Shown here: one piece after another, positions 11,167 through 22,540 of the stretch
Layout: each line of letters starts with the position of its first letter
How positions within the stretch are numbered: the first letter of the stretch is position 1
Assembly: GCA_031216915.1 (NCBI GenBank)
Contig: CM062295.1
Coordinates: forward strand, 177,272,927 to 177,336,926
Length of the DNA stretch: 64,000 nt
Direction of reading: 5' to 3'
From: Pictodentalium vernedei
Lineage: Eukaryota; Mollusca; Scaphopoda; Dentaliida; Dentaliidae
Notes under the pieces: generated by a model
Told to the model about the DNA's origin: nothing
Seen by the model: only the letters and a program-made list of their open reading frames with translations
Databases searched by the model: none
Translations under genes and position numbers: made by a program

Positions 11167-11997
11167 AAGTTTGATCTCGACCGTAATGTCTTGGAGAAGA
11201 TATACTTTGCCTTTATTAGGCCGCTACTGGAATACGCCGATACTGTTTGGGATAACTGTTCGTTAACCCAAGTCGCCGATTTAGAAAAAATTCAGATCGC
11301 AGCGGCGAGAATAGTTACAGGTGCAACACTTAGTGCTAGCAAATCCTTACTATACACCGAAACACGATGGGACCCTCTTGAAGAAAGACGTCGTAAACAT
11401 AAACTGGTTCAATTCATCAAAATGTATCACGACTTGTCGCCTCCTTATATTGCTCTTAAAATTCCACCTCTCATATCCTCGACAAATCAATCATTCAACC
11501 TTCGAACTAGACAAAACCACAGAGTTCCATTTTGTCGAACAAATCTATATCAGTCCTCGTTCATCCCCAATGTTACTGATCAGTGGAATAATTTGCCGCT
11601 ACCAGTTCGCGAGAATTCCTCATTAAGTGAATTTAAGACCTTCTTAAAAGCTGGCAACCTACGACCACCGTTATTTTATAGCGGGGCCAAATCTCGTGCG
11701 GCTCAAATTTACCACTGGAGATTGAGGTTACGTTGTAGTAGTCTTAACGTCCACTTATACGAAAATCACTTAGCACCTAGTCCACATTGCCAGTGTGGCG
11801 AGCTCGAGACACCTGAGCACTTTCTCCTCCACTGTCCAATCTTTCTTAACGCACGTAATGAAACAATCAACTTACTTCCTTTTTCTATAGACATTTACAT
11901 ACTTCTGTTCGGTTCTGAATTTTTGAACAACAAGGAAAGCAGTATAATTTTTGATGTAGTGCATGACTTTATCTTATCGGGTGGTAGGTTTCGTTGA
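11167..11997 (+). pseudogene. Family Z ORF2 C-terminus
   Basis: Open from the deletion joint to TGA. It carries the post-RT region (LEKIYFAFIRPLLEYADTVW, IQIAAARIVTGA) and the C-terminal zinc-like motif CQCGELETPEHFLLHCP. Unlike Z3 it has six rather than seven A in the run near 11,286, so this stretch is unshifted. The RT catalytic core is absent. Confidence 0.9.
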
Positions 11998-12755
11998 CAA
12001 CAACTCATATTCTCACAAACTTCATCTTCCCTGGACTTTGCGCTTTAGGATTAACATCGTCAAGCTAAAACTCTTCCTACTTATGCAGTTATTAAATCAG
12101 CTGCCCAAAGGCAAGGATTTGAATTCATATTGTTGACAACGCATCATTTGAATTCTTATTCTAATGGCATCACGTATTCAGGATGGCCTACTTCTACTTC
12201 TTCTTCATTTCTTCCCTCTTGTGTCTAACTTCTTGTACTCTTGTCCTTTTATAGTTTAAACAATCTCACAGATCGCTGCCCGGGGGCTGGGGCCTGTAGG
12301 TCAAGTTCTACTGTTTACGAAATGACACTGACCTCCTCTTTAATCAGTTTTTGTGACGGGCCTTCGCCGCTTTATTTGTAACTGCTTACGCAAGTTTCGG
12401 TGCTTCTCTGTGTAGATGTGGGCAAATGAATAGCAGTACCCTAAAGGACAATTTGGCTACCCTTTCAATTATGGTGTGGTTCATTGCCAGCGGGGATCAT
12501 GCCCCTGGGCAGCGATATGCGAGGTCCACTCCACTGCTGATTCATGCCATCATCCTTTGAAAAGTGTTCTTGAATAAAGGAGACGACTCATATAAGCCTA
12601 TGGCTTCCTGTCGATTCCTCGTCTTCTTACAATCCCGATTACTTCTGTTTCTGTTATACCGTGTACAACCATGAAAACTGTTTGCCGTTCTGTGGTTTTA
12701 TTATTATGTAATGTATACGCGTAACACTGCTTTATGAATAAATATTGTTTAAACT
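11167..12755 (+). mobile_element. Family Z LINE, copy Z2 (deleted 5' part)
   Basis: Matches 37,406-38,992 of copy Z3, including the fixed tail and the following host sequence. Z2 and Z3 are therefore the same ancestral insertion, duplicated with the array and then shortened in this unit. The 3' UTR (11,998-12,755) contains an internal GTTTAAACAAT near 12,258 and ends with the complementary ATTGTTTAAAC. Confidence 0.9.
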
Positions 12756-12779
12756 AATTTATTTTCTCTTTCATTGTAG

Positions 12780-12903
12780 AATCATGGGTTATTCCAGTGC
12801 TATCCATATTGAGTGGGATTGTCTTTCTATGTTCTGTATACTGTGTAGTGCGCTGGATCAGACATTTAAGGAGTAAATGTAGGGGAGGGCACAGAACTGC
12901 GAG
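12780..12903 (+). CDS. Host gene TM exon, copy beta
   Basis: Identical in layout to 245-368: acceptor TTTCATTGTAG, TM segment, basic stop-transfer, and candidate donor AG|GTTGGA. The family Z tail ends only 24 bases before the exon, so the branch point must lie at or inside the retrotransposon. The junction itself makes AAACTAAT, a good branch-point match. The 13-base deletion relative to gamma lies just past the donor. Confidence 0.5.
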
Positions 12904-13153
12904 GTTGGACAGTAGACGGATGTAGATTTATATACCTTTCCAAGGACAAGACGGGAGAGAAGACAATCTCATCTACATATCAATTGAATTTTGATCTTTT
13001 TGTTTACTTACCTTTGTTTGCTTCACTATGTTTAACTCTAGGGTGTAATAAGGAGGTTGTTGGGGTAGGGGGTGGGGTTCATTCTACGACCCAGTCAGAT
13101 CTAGTTCAGTGCCCATTTGATACAACTCTTGCAAATAATATTCTCGAAGATCT

Positions 13154-13263
13154 AATTGTTTCCATTTTTTTTTTTGGCTTAAAACTCTAGCTCATGACCC
13201 CTCCATTTCAAATGAGGGGTCATGAGCTAGAGTTTTAAGCAAAAAAAAAAATTGGAAACAATT
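13154..13263. repeat. Fold-back hairpin repeat in the host intron (beta)
   Basis: Copy of the palindrome at 619-733. The central arms read CATGACCCCTC and GAGGGGTCATG, a slightly better match than in alpha. Confidence 0.8.
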
Positions 13264-13395
13264 AAAAAACAAAAAAATGATGAAAATTGGATGGTGATTC
13301 CTGAATGATGTGAGCGGTTTGGTCGTTAAGTTGAGTAAAAGGGTTAATAAGATTGCTCAAAGTTTATATTATTGATTATTTTTTTATTATCCTAG

Positions 13396-13600
13396 GTATT
13401 ATTCTTCTAATTCTAATGACAATGATTCTCCGATTAAAACAGTTACTACGACAAATCTACATAGAACTAGAACGCAGGTTTATCCAGTTTCTCCACGAGA
13501 TATTTTCAAGATACCACCCAACCTCAAGACAGGAATGATACAAATGTACATCTGCAGGGGCCTAGGAGATCAGGTAGAAGAAACCCTCCACAGAGATTAA
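13396..13600 (+). CDS. Host gene last exon, copy beta
   Basis: Acceptor TTATTATCCTAG, 67 open codons in phase 2, then TAA. An AATAAA follows about 30 bases later. The coding bases are the same as copy alpha, indicating a young duplication or selection. Confidence 0.5.
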
Positions 13601-13667
13601 CATATAACCACTTTTAGACCACATAATCAAATAAATCACTTTTCCTATGAAACAAGTCTATCAGGTT

Positions 13668-14312
13668 AGTTTAAACAATATTTATTGTAAAATTTGTTAC
13701 TTGTATACATTACATTGCAAATAACAAGAAAGGTACAACACAAAATGCACAATAGTACACAAGATAACAAAGATGAACAAATAGATGGGTTACAATGTAA
13801 AGAAGGGATTCGACAAAAAGCTGACAACTTATGTAAGTCGTCTCCCTAGCTAGTTTATTAATTCACTCAGGCAGGTGGTAACAGTTAGTAGGTAAACTCG
13901 CACATCGTCACCCGAGGACCCCCACCCGCCCCTCGTAACCTCCTTCCCTACATGGACAAAGGGATGACAGTTACAAAAAGGATTTCATTGGGCATAGACA
14001 AATTTATGCCCTCAGAGACAGCCCATCACCCCCATTGGAACGCGCTTGATGTGATCGCTCCAACGGGGGGTCATAAGACACGTCTCTGAGACCAAAACTG
14101 AAAACAGAATAAAATATAGGTGGCAAGCTTTATTAATAGCACTGATCGTACTGACCACCACTGACCACCACGCGCAGTAAGGGTGGGCGGGGGCAGACCA
14201 CCGGGCAACGATATGCAAGCGTGTTTGGACTACAACAGGAATGGAATAAGACAGATTTGAAAGGAAAGAGGAAGAGAAGAAAAGAAAAAAAGAAAAGTAA
14301 AAAAATAACCAG
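13668..14312 (-). mobile_element. Family Z LINE 3' UTR fragment (beta)
   Basis: Duplicate of 1,139-1,783 with the same deletion joint, so the deletion predates the alpha/beta duplication. Contains the 3'-UTR stem-loop near 14,012-14,092. Confidence 0.8.
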
Positions 14313-15736
14313 TTTATCTTTCTTGCTTCTCACGTTTTCGAGTTGTAAGAATCGTTTGTTTTTGACCAGTCTGTCTTGAAAATCGAATATGTGTTTGGTA
14401 AACGGATCGAACGATTTTTTCATCTTTTTTACCTTCCAGAGGAACTTCGAATTCTCCTCTTTCGCTCACGAAAACCCGTTGATCATTTCCAGGTTCTATC
14501 CAGGTGAGCAATATACTGTAACACATCGCGCTATCGTAAGGACAATTCTGCTTTTTGTAAGGATTTTATAACCTACATTAGGTAGGGATACGGACCCTCT
14601 AGAATTTCAAATTCTCGACATTATCCCTATCTTTTTTTACACAGTAGAGTAATAAGACCTAATCTCTGAGACTCTGACAGATTTTACCAGAGATAAAACG
14701 CTCGGGTTGAGATACTTCCACTTCATGTTCTAATGATACTGAAACGGGAGTTCTCTCTCTGAATACTACTATGGAAAACTGTGATTATAACCCTCAACTA
14801 AATTGTCCAACACAAAAAAAAATATTTTTTTTTTTTCTCGATTTTATCCTTGCCTTCTGATTTTTATTAACATGACAACCTAGATTTTTGATGCTATCAG
14901 ACCTGTTCATGTTTTTGTTTGCTGAAATTTCACCGTTGCTTTCATTGCTACCGCTGTCGGTATTGTTGCTACCGCTTGATAGACTGTTGATTAAAAACTC
15001 AATCAGCGTTTGTAACATTTTTTGCAAAGCATCAAGTTTTTCAAAACATATTGCTTTAAAATTTCCTTTCTCTAAATTCTGACCAGATGCATTCGTTTGG
15101 TTGCTCAGTTGTTAGGTTTTCACCTGATTTTTCTTGTCGACATGTTGTTCAGTTGTCTCAAATGTCGACTACGATGGCGTGATTTGTTCCAAAGGAGGAG
15201 AACGTGTAGCCAACTGACAGTCCGAGATGACGATTGCGATTCATCATCAAAATCAACATAAACTGATTTCTGCGGAACTTTTGGTAGTGAAGCAGCATCA
15301 GGTTCTACATTGTCCGATCTCAGCATAATATTCTTGTCCTCCACAAATCCATCAAAATGGACAAAGTTAAATTCGTCAGTGTCAGTAAATTTCACAATGT
15401 ACCATGGGTTACCCCCTTCTTACCTCCCTAATTGGGTTCCGCGTCCGGTATCTGGTATTCAAAGCTACCACCTGCGTTCTAATCCGAATTTACGCGTACC
15501 TCAATACGTCTGTTGAGCAGCTCGAGAGTTCTCTTGATAAGGACAATTAATTCCCCCAATCTTTTACAATAATATTTAATCTCGGATAGCCTAAATATAT
15601 CACTACAGACTGCAGCTCCAGTGCAGTAACTTGAACACCACTTGTTTATCAATAAATTTGCAACATCCCTGTTTTACCCTTATGGAGAGCAAGAAACGGT
15701 TGATCACCTCTTGCTCTGTTCTCCATTTTACAGCTC
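14313..15736. other. Unclassified duplicated segment (beta)
   Basis: Copy of 1,784-3,201. It keeps the possible mini-exon (14,440-14,503, same acceptor and donor) and the - strand open frames (14,314-14,560; 14,794-15,027; 15,120-15,410). A-tract lengths differ. Function unknown. Confidence 0.5.
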
Positions 15737-15795
15737 AATAATAATAACTCTTTGGCCAGCCGCTGATTTGTCGCGGTCCTCATAAGAGAAGGCAA

Positions 15796-18700
15796 TCATT
15801 CCCCCTGCACCCCACCCCCTCTTCCCCTCCTCTCCTCCCAGCATTCAGATATAAACTGCTTAATAGTGTCCCTCACTTCCTCTTTTTCAATTTCTTCAAT
15901 AAGCATTCCTACCCTCTCCCTCGTGTCCCCCTTCAGCCATCTATCCTTTGTTTCTTCACCCACTTCTGCATTATTCTTCCAGTAAATTTTATTCTATGAG
16001 GTATATACTGTGGGCATTCCAAGAGAAAATGTTCCAGGGTCTCCACTACTCCAGAATGGCACATTTGGCATCCCTTTTCCCCATCTCTCCCAATTTTTCC
16101 CCGAAGCTCCAGTGATCTTGATCTCAGTTTGAACAGCAGTGACCCTCCAAAGGTGCCATCTAGGTACTTCTCAAAAGCTGGCTTTTCTTTATATTGTAAC
16201 CCCTGCAGTGATCTTTTCACGCTAACCCCTGTTCGCCAGTTTCGATTGCAATCTTCCATGACTCTCTCTTTGACAAACCTTTTGCCTTCTTTCATTCCTA
16301 CTTCTATGTTTGTGACCTCTATAGAGTAATTGTCCATTAGTTCCCTCACATGTTTTGACCACCCCGTTTCTATATTAGAATTCCAAATGGTATCGAGCAT
16401 CAATTTGCAGCACCGGTTGTCAGGCAGGTTTCTCAAGTAGTTAAAGTAACACAGTTTTCCCAAATCTACCCTGTCCTTGATTTTCATCCACCCAAGCTCC
16501 CCCCTTACTGCTTCCAAAGCTGCAGCATTACTCGACCCTGTTATCCATCTGCCGGCATCATTCTGAGTACTTTCCAACTTCTTAATAACGGTTTGGTTTA
16601 ATGGAATCACGTCCGTGCCATACGTTATACTTGGTAAACCCACCCTCTCCCACAGTGTTTTCCCCACAAAGACCTTGTTGAAACTATTTTTCCCTAAAAA
16701 TTTTAGTTGGTTCAGAATTCTTTTCCCCTTCAGAATCAGTTTGGCTGAGTAATTTCTGTACACCCCTCTTCCCGTTATATTTATGCTTACCCCTAGATAC
16801 TCATACTCTTCCGTTTCTCCTACAGTGATTTGTTTGCTTTCCCCTTCGGGGATTGAGAACTCCCCCACTCTCCATCTCTTCGTCATATCTACCTTGCGTC
16901 CAACGGGTATTACCTTGCTTTTATTTTCATTTATTTCGAGCCGCCAAGTGTTCCCATATCTACCAACAATTTCCAGCAGTTTCTCTTGCCCCTGTTCAGT
17001 TCTAGACATTAACACCATGTCGTCCGCAAAGAATAAGCCTGGTATCTTTATGTCTCCAACATTTACCCCCTCCGCACTCTGAATTAGTTCGTCCCCTAAA
17101 TCTTTAACATACAATGCAAACAAAATCGGTGAAAAGATACACCCCTGCTTGAGGCCTATATCCATAGGGACTAGTTTTGTAGTGATACTCCCTAGACTGA
17201 GTTGGCTTTGCACATCTGTATACAGTGCTTTCATGATTCCCACAAAGTCACCCCCCCCCCCCCCCCCAGTCCGATGCCCTCGAGCTTTCGCCACATACCT
17301 TTCCTCCACACTCGGTCGTACGCTTTTTTCACATCTGGAAATGCCAGAAACATCTTTTTCTTTTCAGTCTTTGTTGATTCTATCAGTTGGGTGAGTGTAA
17401 ATAGGTAATCAGTGACTCTTCGTCCTTTCCTGAAACCATTTTGAATTTCTCCTAAAAAACCTTTCTCTTCAATAACTTCCTCTAGTCTACCGTATATGAC
17501 CTTACAGAATACTTTTCCGATGTTACTACTAACTGATATCCCCCTATAGTTATCTAGAACTTCCTTATCCCCCTTTTTGTGTATGAACGACACCTTACTT
17601 TCCCTCCACTCTCTGGGGACCTCTTGCTTTCGCAGAGCCAGGTTGAAAAGGTTTGTCAGGACTTCAATAAGTGCCTCCCCTCCATTTTTGAGGAATTCGT
17701 TCGGAATTTCATCAGTCCCTCCCGCTTTACCATTTTTTAATTTTGAGACCACGTTCCGCACTTCTTCTGCCGTTATTTCGCTACATACACGATTGGATAG
17801 GTTCTCCTCCACCAGTGTATTTCTTTTTGGTGGGGACCCACTGCCCCATCGCCTATCGTTTATCTTTTCCCAGTGCTTGACTAACTCTGAAGCGATACGG
17901 CCTTTATCTTCTGTACTTTCCCCATCCACTTTGATACTCTGCACACTACTTTTCCCCCGTTTATTTACCCAGTTCCAAAATACGTTTGAGCTCGAACCCC
18001 CCGTTTTCTTTATTGTTCTGGCAAGACTGCAATTGCGCTCCTTCCTATTATTATTCTTTATCTCATTCACCTTTTTCCGTGCCAGTTCATATTCTCCTTC
18101 CATTAGTCTCGTGTCATTGTTATCCACCCCTTTAAGCTTCCTACTTCTTCTGTAAGCAGCGCATTTTACCTTCCTTTCTTTTATAGACTTTTTCAGTCCC
18201 TCGTTAACCCTGTATCCAAGCTCTCTCGTTGGGACCCTCACCCTTCCTATACAATCCTTCCCTGCCTCTGTTATGCTATTTACTATGCCATCTGAAATAC
18301 TCTGGACATTTGCATCCCTAGGTATACATTCAAGATTTGGTTTTAGTTTTTCCCGAAACTGCTTCCAGTCGGCTCCTTGTTTTAGTCCCCAAACTTCCTT
18401 GAAGGTATTTCTGTCTCTATTCGTCTTTTTGCCCATAATCTTAACTGTTATCAGGTTGTGATCACTACCCAAGTCATTTTTTCCCTCGTCATCTATTTCT
18501 ACATCTATAACCTCCCTCCATACGCTAATGTCAGTGAGTATATAATCAATTATTGTTTTCTTATCGTTCCTCTCCCAGGTCCATTTACCCTTACATTTCG
18601 CATCCCTGTTCAGGATCTTTAAACCAAGCTCTTTTGATAGGTCCAACATCTTCCTCCCATTCGTGTTAATTTTCCTATCACCTCCCTGTATGCCCTCCTC

Positions 18701-19204
18701 CTTATCCCCGATGTGCCCATTGAAGTCCCCCATTAGGACAATACTGAACTCTCTGCTTTCAAGCTCTGTGATATTCGATCTAAGAGTTGTATATATTGAA
18801 TCATTCCACTCGGGCTTACTTCCCTCCACTGCTAAGTATACAACACCAACGGCAACACTCCTGCTTCCTAACTTGATTTTTGCCCAGACTATTTCGTTGG
18901 ATACTGGAATCTGAGTCCTTGCTTCTGTGGGATCTGTAATCAATGAGGGCTGTAATTCCTCTTTAGCGTAGATGCCAACACCCCCACCCCGTTTCTGACC
19001 CTCAGTTCGCCCAGCTCCTATCCACACGCAACCCTTTATCTGATCAACCCGCTCATCCCGTCGTATCCACGTCTCCCTTAGACCCATTATAACGAAGTCT
19101 CCTTCCTCCATCATTGTTGATATTTCGCTTACTTTCTTGTGCAGACCCTGGATGTTGCAGTACCCAAACTTAATGAATCTTTGTTTTTTGTCATCACTGG
19201 CACA
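15796..19204 (-). pseudogene. Family X ORF2, endonuclease-RT, frameshifted
   Basis: From the first ATG at 19,114 the endonuclease has GDFNGHIGD at residues 129-137 and later SDHNLITVK. The RT has KAYDRVWRKG, GLKQGCIFSP and FADDMVLM, and the end has the CQMCHSGVVETLEH motif. The frame is already open from a stop at 19,205. The endonuclease's expected first motif (YCNIQGL) is encoded before the first ATG, so the native start is non-AUG, lost, or shared with ORF1. Breaks: 11 extra C at 17,251-17,267 and a missing C near 15,957 that ends the protein early. Confidence 0.9.
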
Positions 19205-19300
19205 TTATTATAACCCTGGTATGACCCTGTATTGTGCATGTTTGTTGTTCTTCCTATGTTCCCAGCATTTGTGCCCCTCTGGGTTATCGGCTGTGGTCCC

Positions 19301-20771
19301 CTACCCCCTTTTCTCCAAAAAAGGCCCAGCCACCTGTAACATTTGTTGGCCCAACAGGTCTGTGCCCATCCTACTTAAATGCAATCCGTCTCGCCCATAC
19401 AACTCTTCTTGTCCCCAGAATGAATCCCAGTGGTCAATGAAATGTATTCCCAAGTCTTTGCAGTGCTCTTCCAGCTCCTCGTTTAGTGCCATAATCCGCG
19501 AGTTCCTCTCATTCCCACCACCCATAACGGGGAGCACCCCTGAAACGATGATCCGAGCATTCCTGCTGAGTAGCTTACTAATTAGGTCCTTGTATGTGTC
19601 CACCAAACGAACTGATTTCCTCTCCCTGATGTTATTGGACCCCACATGTAATACCACTACCGGATCAGGCCCCGACCCAGCTACAATACCGTCCACTCTA
19701 CCCCTCAGGTCCGCCACTTTACCTCCCGGAAAGCACAGCACTGTTCTATTTTTACTGTCCGGACCACAGACAACCTTGTCGATCCCCCGAACTATGCTAC
19801 TTCCCGCAGCCACCAACTTACTTTTGGCCCTCGCCCTATTTATCTCCTCTAGTCTCCTATTGTTTACAGCGTCCTCTACCTCTCCAACAGCCCCACTCGG
19901 AATCAATATCGGTATCGGTATCTTTGACCTAGGATTACTCCTATCCTTGTCCCTCCGTCTCTTTCCAAGCCCTGAACTACCTGGACTACTCCCCTGGTCT
20001 TCTCCCGGATCCCTCCTGCTTTTTCCTGGCCTAGACCCCAAGCTACTATCTGTTGCAACTACCTCCATCTCCTACTCTGTCTCTTCCGAATCGAGCACAT
20101 CAAATCTGTTTCTGGTGCTGCACTCCCCACTGCCTTTGGACTTTACACCCCTATCTACCTGCTTCTCTGGCCCCCCTTTCCTACCACTTTTGATAGTCCA
20201 CGCCAAACGCTTTACAGCATTGCTCCGGCCTGCCCCCCCCCCCCCCCCCCTCATCTGTCCTACGTACTTTTCTAGCAGCCCCCACCTCATCACCTACCTC
20301 ATTCACATCAAAGGTTCTACCCCCATGTTTCCTCTTGGAACCACCGACAACCTTCCATCCTTCTCGGAAAGCTACTTTCACAGGCGTAACTCCAGACAGC
20401 CCCGCCCTACCAAGTTTTCCCTTCAGCTCAGCAATCTCCCCCTCAAACTTAACAATTGTCTCAAGTAGGCGGAGGATTTCCTGACAGTTTGCACATACCT
20501 CTCCATGTCCCATCGAGCGACAGCCCCCATACATCATAGAACACTGTTTACAAACTTCAAGCCCAATATCGCCATCGGTGGCCCCACCAACCCGGCTCTG
20601 ACCGATACCCCCAGTGATCTCTGTCTGCACACCAATACTTACCCCGTTGGCACCGTTGACCTGGACCGAGATATTACACGTATTTACCTCCATACTTACC
20701 TCCGTCTGAACAGACTTGCTCGCCATCATCAAGACAAAATTACGCGATCGGACAGGGAAAACTGTAAACAC
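19301..20771 (-). pseudogene. Family X ORF1, zinc-finger plus SGNH-hydrolase protein, broken
   Basis: N-terminus likely MMASKSVQTEV. It is followed by a Cys-rich block (CKQCSMMYGGC ... CANC), a short Leu-rich helix (EILRLLETIVKFEGEIAELK) fit for a coiled coil, a basic linker, and the SGNH domain (AGSSIVRGID, VLHVGSNNI, DGLHLSRMG). A presumed RNA-binding partner of ORF2. The frame is broken by 18 G near 20,233-20,250 and by an in-frame TAG at 20,072-20,074, after which the same frame stays open to the end. The TAG may be a mutation or a recoding site; only one intact copy is available, so I cannot tell. Confidence 0.85.
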
Positions 20772-20830
20772 GCGACAAAAGGCAACACGACGAACCGTTC
20801 GACAACTTAGCGCTCACAGTTTTATTTAAG

Positions 20831-22540
20831 ACCTCCTAACTTTGTCCCATTACTATACTAAACTAACTCCCCACAAAGTTGAATAAAATAACCTGAAAAT
20901 GAAATATATATGATTAGTAAACAATAAAAATACTTAATTTCGATTCGTAACCAAGGAGACTTCTTCTGTATACTTGCGGATCGAACCTCGAGAAAAAAGA
21001 AGGTAAACTGTTGGAACGTTTCCCTGCAGATTCTGATACACTCTTGTATGGTTCAATCACATAAGTAACCAATTGAACCAAGCTATATTTGGTACTGTGT
21101 AGTCTTATATTTTGAAGGCAGAGTCTCACAGATTAGGTCTTATTACTCTACTGTGTAAAAAAAGATAGGGATAATGTCGAGAATTTGAAATTCTAGAGGG
21201 TCCGTATCCCTACCTAATGTAGGTTATAAAATCCTTACAAAAAGCAGAATTGTCCTTACGATAGCGCGATGTGTTACAGTATATTGCTCACCTGGATAGA
21301 ACCTGGAAATGATCAACGGGTTTTCGTGAGCGAAAGAGGAGAATTCGAAGTTCCTCTGGAAGGTAAAAAAAAAAGATGAAAAAATCGTTCGATCCGTTTA
21401 CCAAACACATATTCGATTTTCAAGACAGACTGGTTAAAAACAAACGATTCTTACAACTCGAAAACGTGAGAAGCAAGAAAGATAAACTGGTTATTTTTGC
21501 TGCGCATGCAACCTTTTTATATCATCAAAAAATCTTTAAAAAAAAACTAAAAAAAAAACCCATGAGATATTGTGCTCATTTCGGTAAATCGATGACGTTT
21601 AGAATACGGCGACAATCGTAGTTAAAAAATGACTCGTTTTCGTTCGATATATTTGATCAATTGTTTTGAACGACCCTCCAGTCAACTTTCCGCCAACAAC
21701 TGTGTCTGATCAAGAAAAAAAGGGAGTCGTTACCGAGATGTATTTCACCCGTTTAGAGTTAAAAGAGAATCGTTTTGGACAAGTGGTATGTCGACGTAAA
21801 AAGCTTAATGTCTAGGCTGCTGTTGGATGACATCAAATATCGCGACAACTGATGTCATGCTTCGCTACCAAGTGGTTAGAAAAAAGAGCTTTTTCTCATT
21901 TTCATTCAGTCATACGCTGACACATTGTAAACACTGTTTTTTTTGTTGTTGCTGTATTTATATAACGCCACCTATCTTAAAATATTTTAACTCCTGTTGT
22001 AAAAAACAAAACAAAACAACTTTTCCACACGTGCGTTTGCTTACAAATCTTTCTGACACGTGACAAATGGTATATTATTTGAATTCAGTCAAGATTATAC
22101 TGGTTCAGTTTGTAATGTCTTCTCGACGTGGGCATTGTTTCCTAAAAAAAATAGTTTGGATTGACACTTTTTTCGGAAATGGTGAAATAGGCTATCCTCA
22201 ATATGTAGAAACGTTAGAAGATCAACTTATAATTTTTTGTATTGACAAATCTATGGTTCAGTAAACAGAGTTATTATTGAAGGAAACATCTTAAGGCGTG
22301 ACTTGTTAATAAGCGAGTGCATCTCTAATTCGCATAACAATCATATATATATATTTTTTTTGAAAACATTCTTCAAGTTTTTAAACACAGATATCAAAAT
22401 TGAATGATGCATCAGATTCAACTTGTTTTTTTTTCAATTTAATATGTTCCATAACTACCTTTTCTTAATACTTTCGATTTCAAGATGGTCCCAACTCCAC
22501 TGTTATAAGAAGGGAAAGATTATGATTTTCATAATATCCT
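20831..22540. other. Unassigned DNA with an inverted copy of the 1.8-2.1 kb segment
   Basis: At about 21,120-21,500 lies the reverse complement of 1,784-2,137 (and of 14,313-14,670), with an A tract lengthened to 10 at 21,366. This segment was removed from copy alpha by the 3.44 kb deletion. I see no further gene, only AT-rich sequence and short open frames. Confidence 0.6.

Larger units (their letters stand above)
15737..20830 (-). mobile_element. Family X LINE, copy X1-beta (near full length)
   Basis: The most complete X element: (TTA)n tail at 15,737, ORF2 (15,796-19,204), a gap of about 100 bases, then ORF1 (19,301 to about 20,771) and a short 5' leader. Two homopolymer C tracts (17 at 17,251 and 18 at 20,233) interrupt the reading frames. 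The first is six C in copy alpha. The 5' edge is my estimate; I found no clear target duplication. Confidence 0.85.

Noticed and set aside
12254-12755. A Tc1/mariner-like MITE bounded by TA-flanked GTTTAAAC inverted repeats
   Set aside because: The right-hand GTTTAAACT is the 3' end of a LINE, shown by 9-14-bp TSDs at other copies and continuity with RT coding sequence. The TA flank is coincidental.
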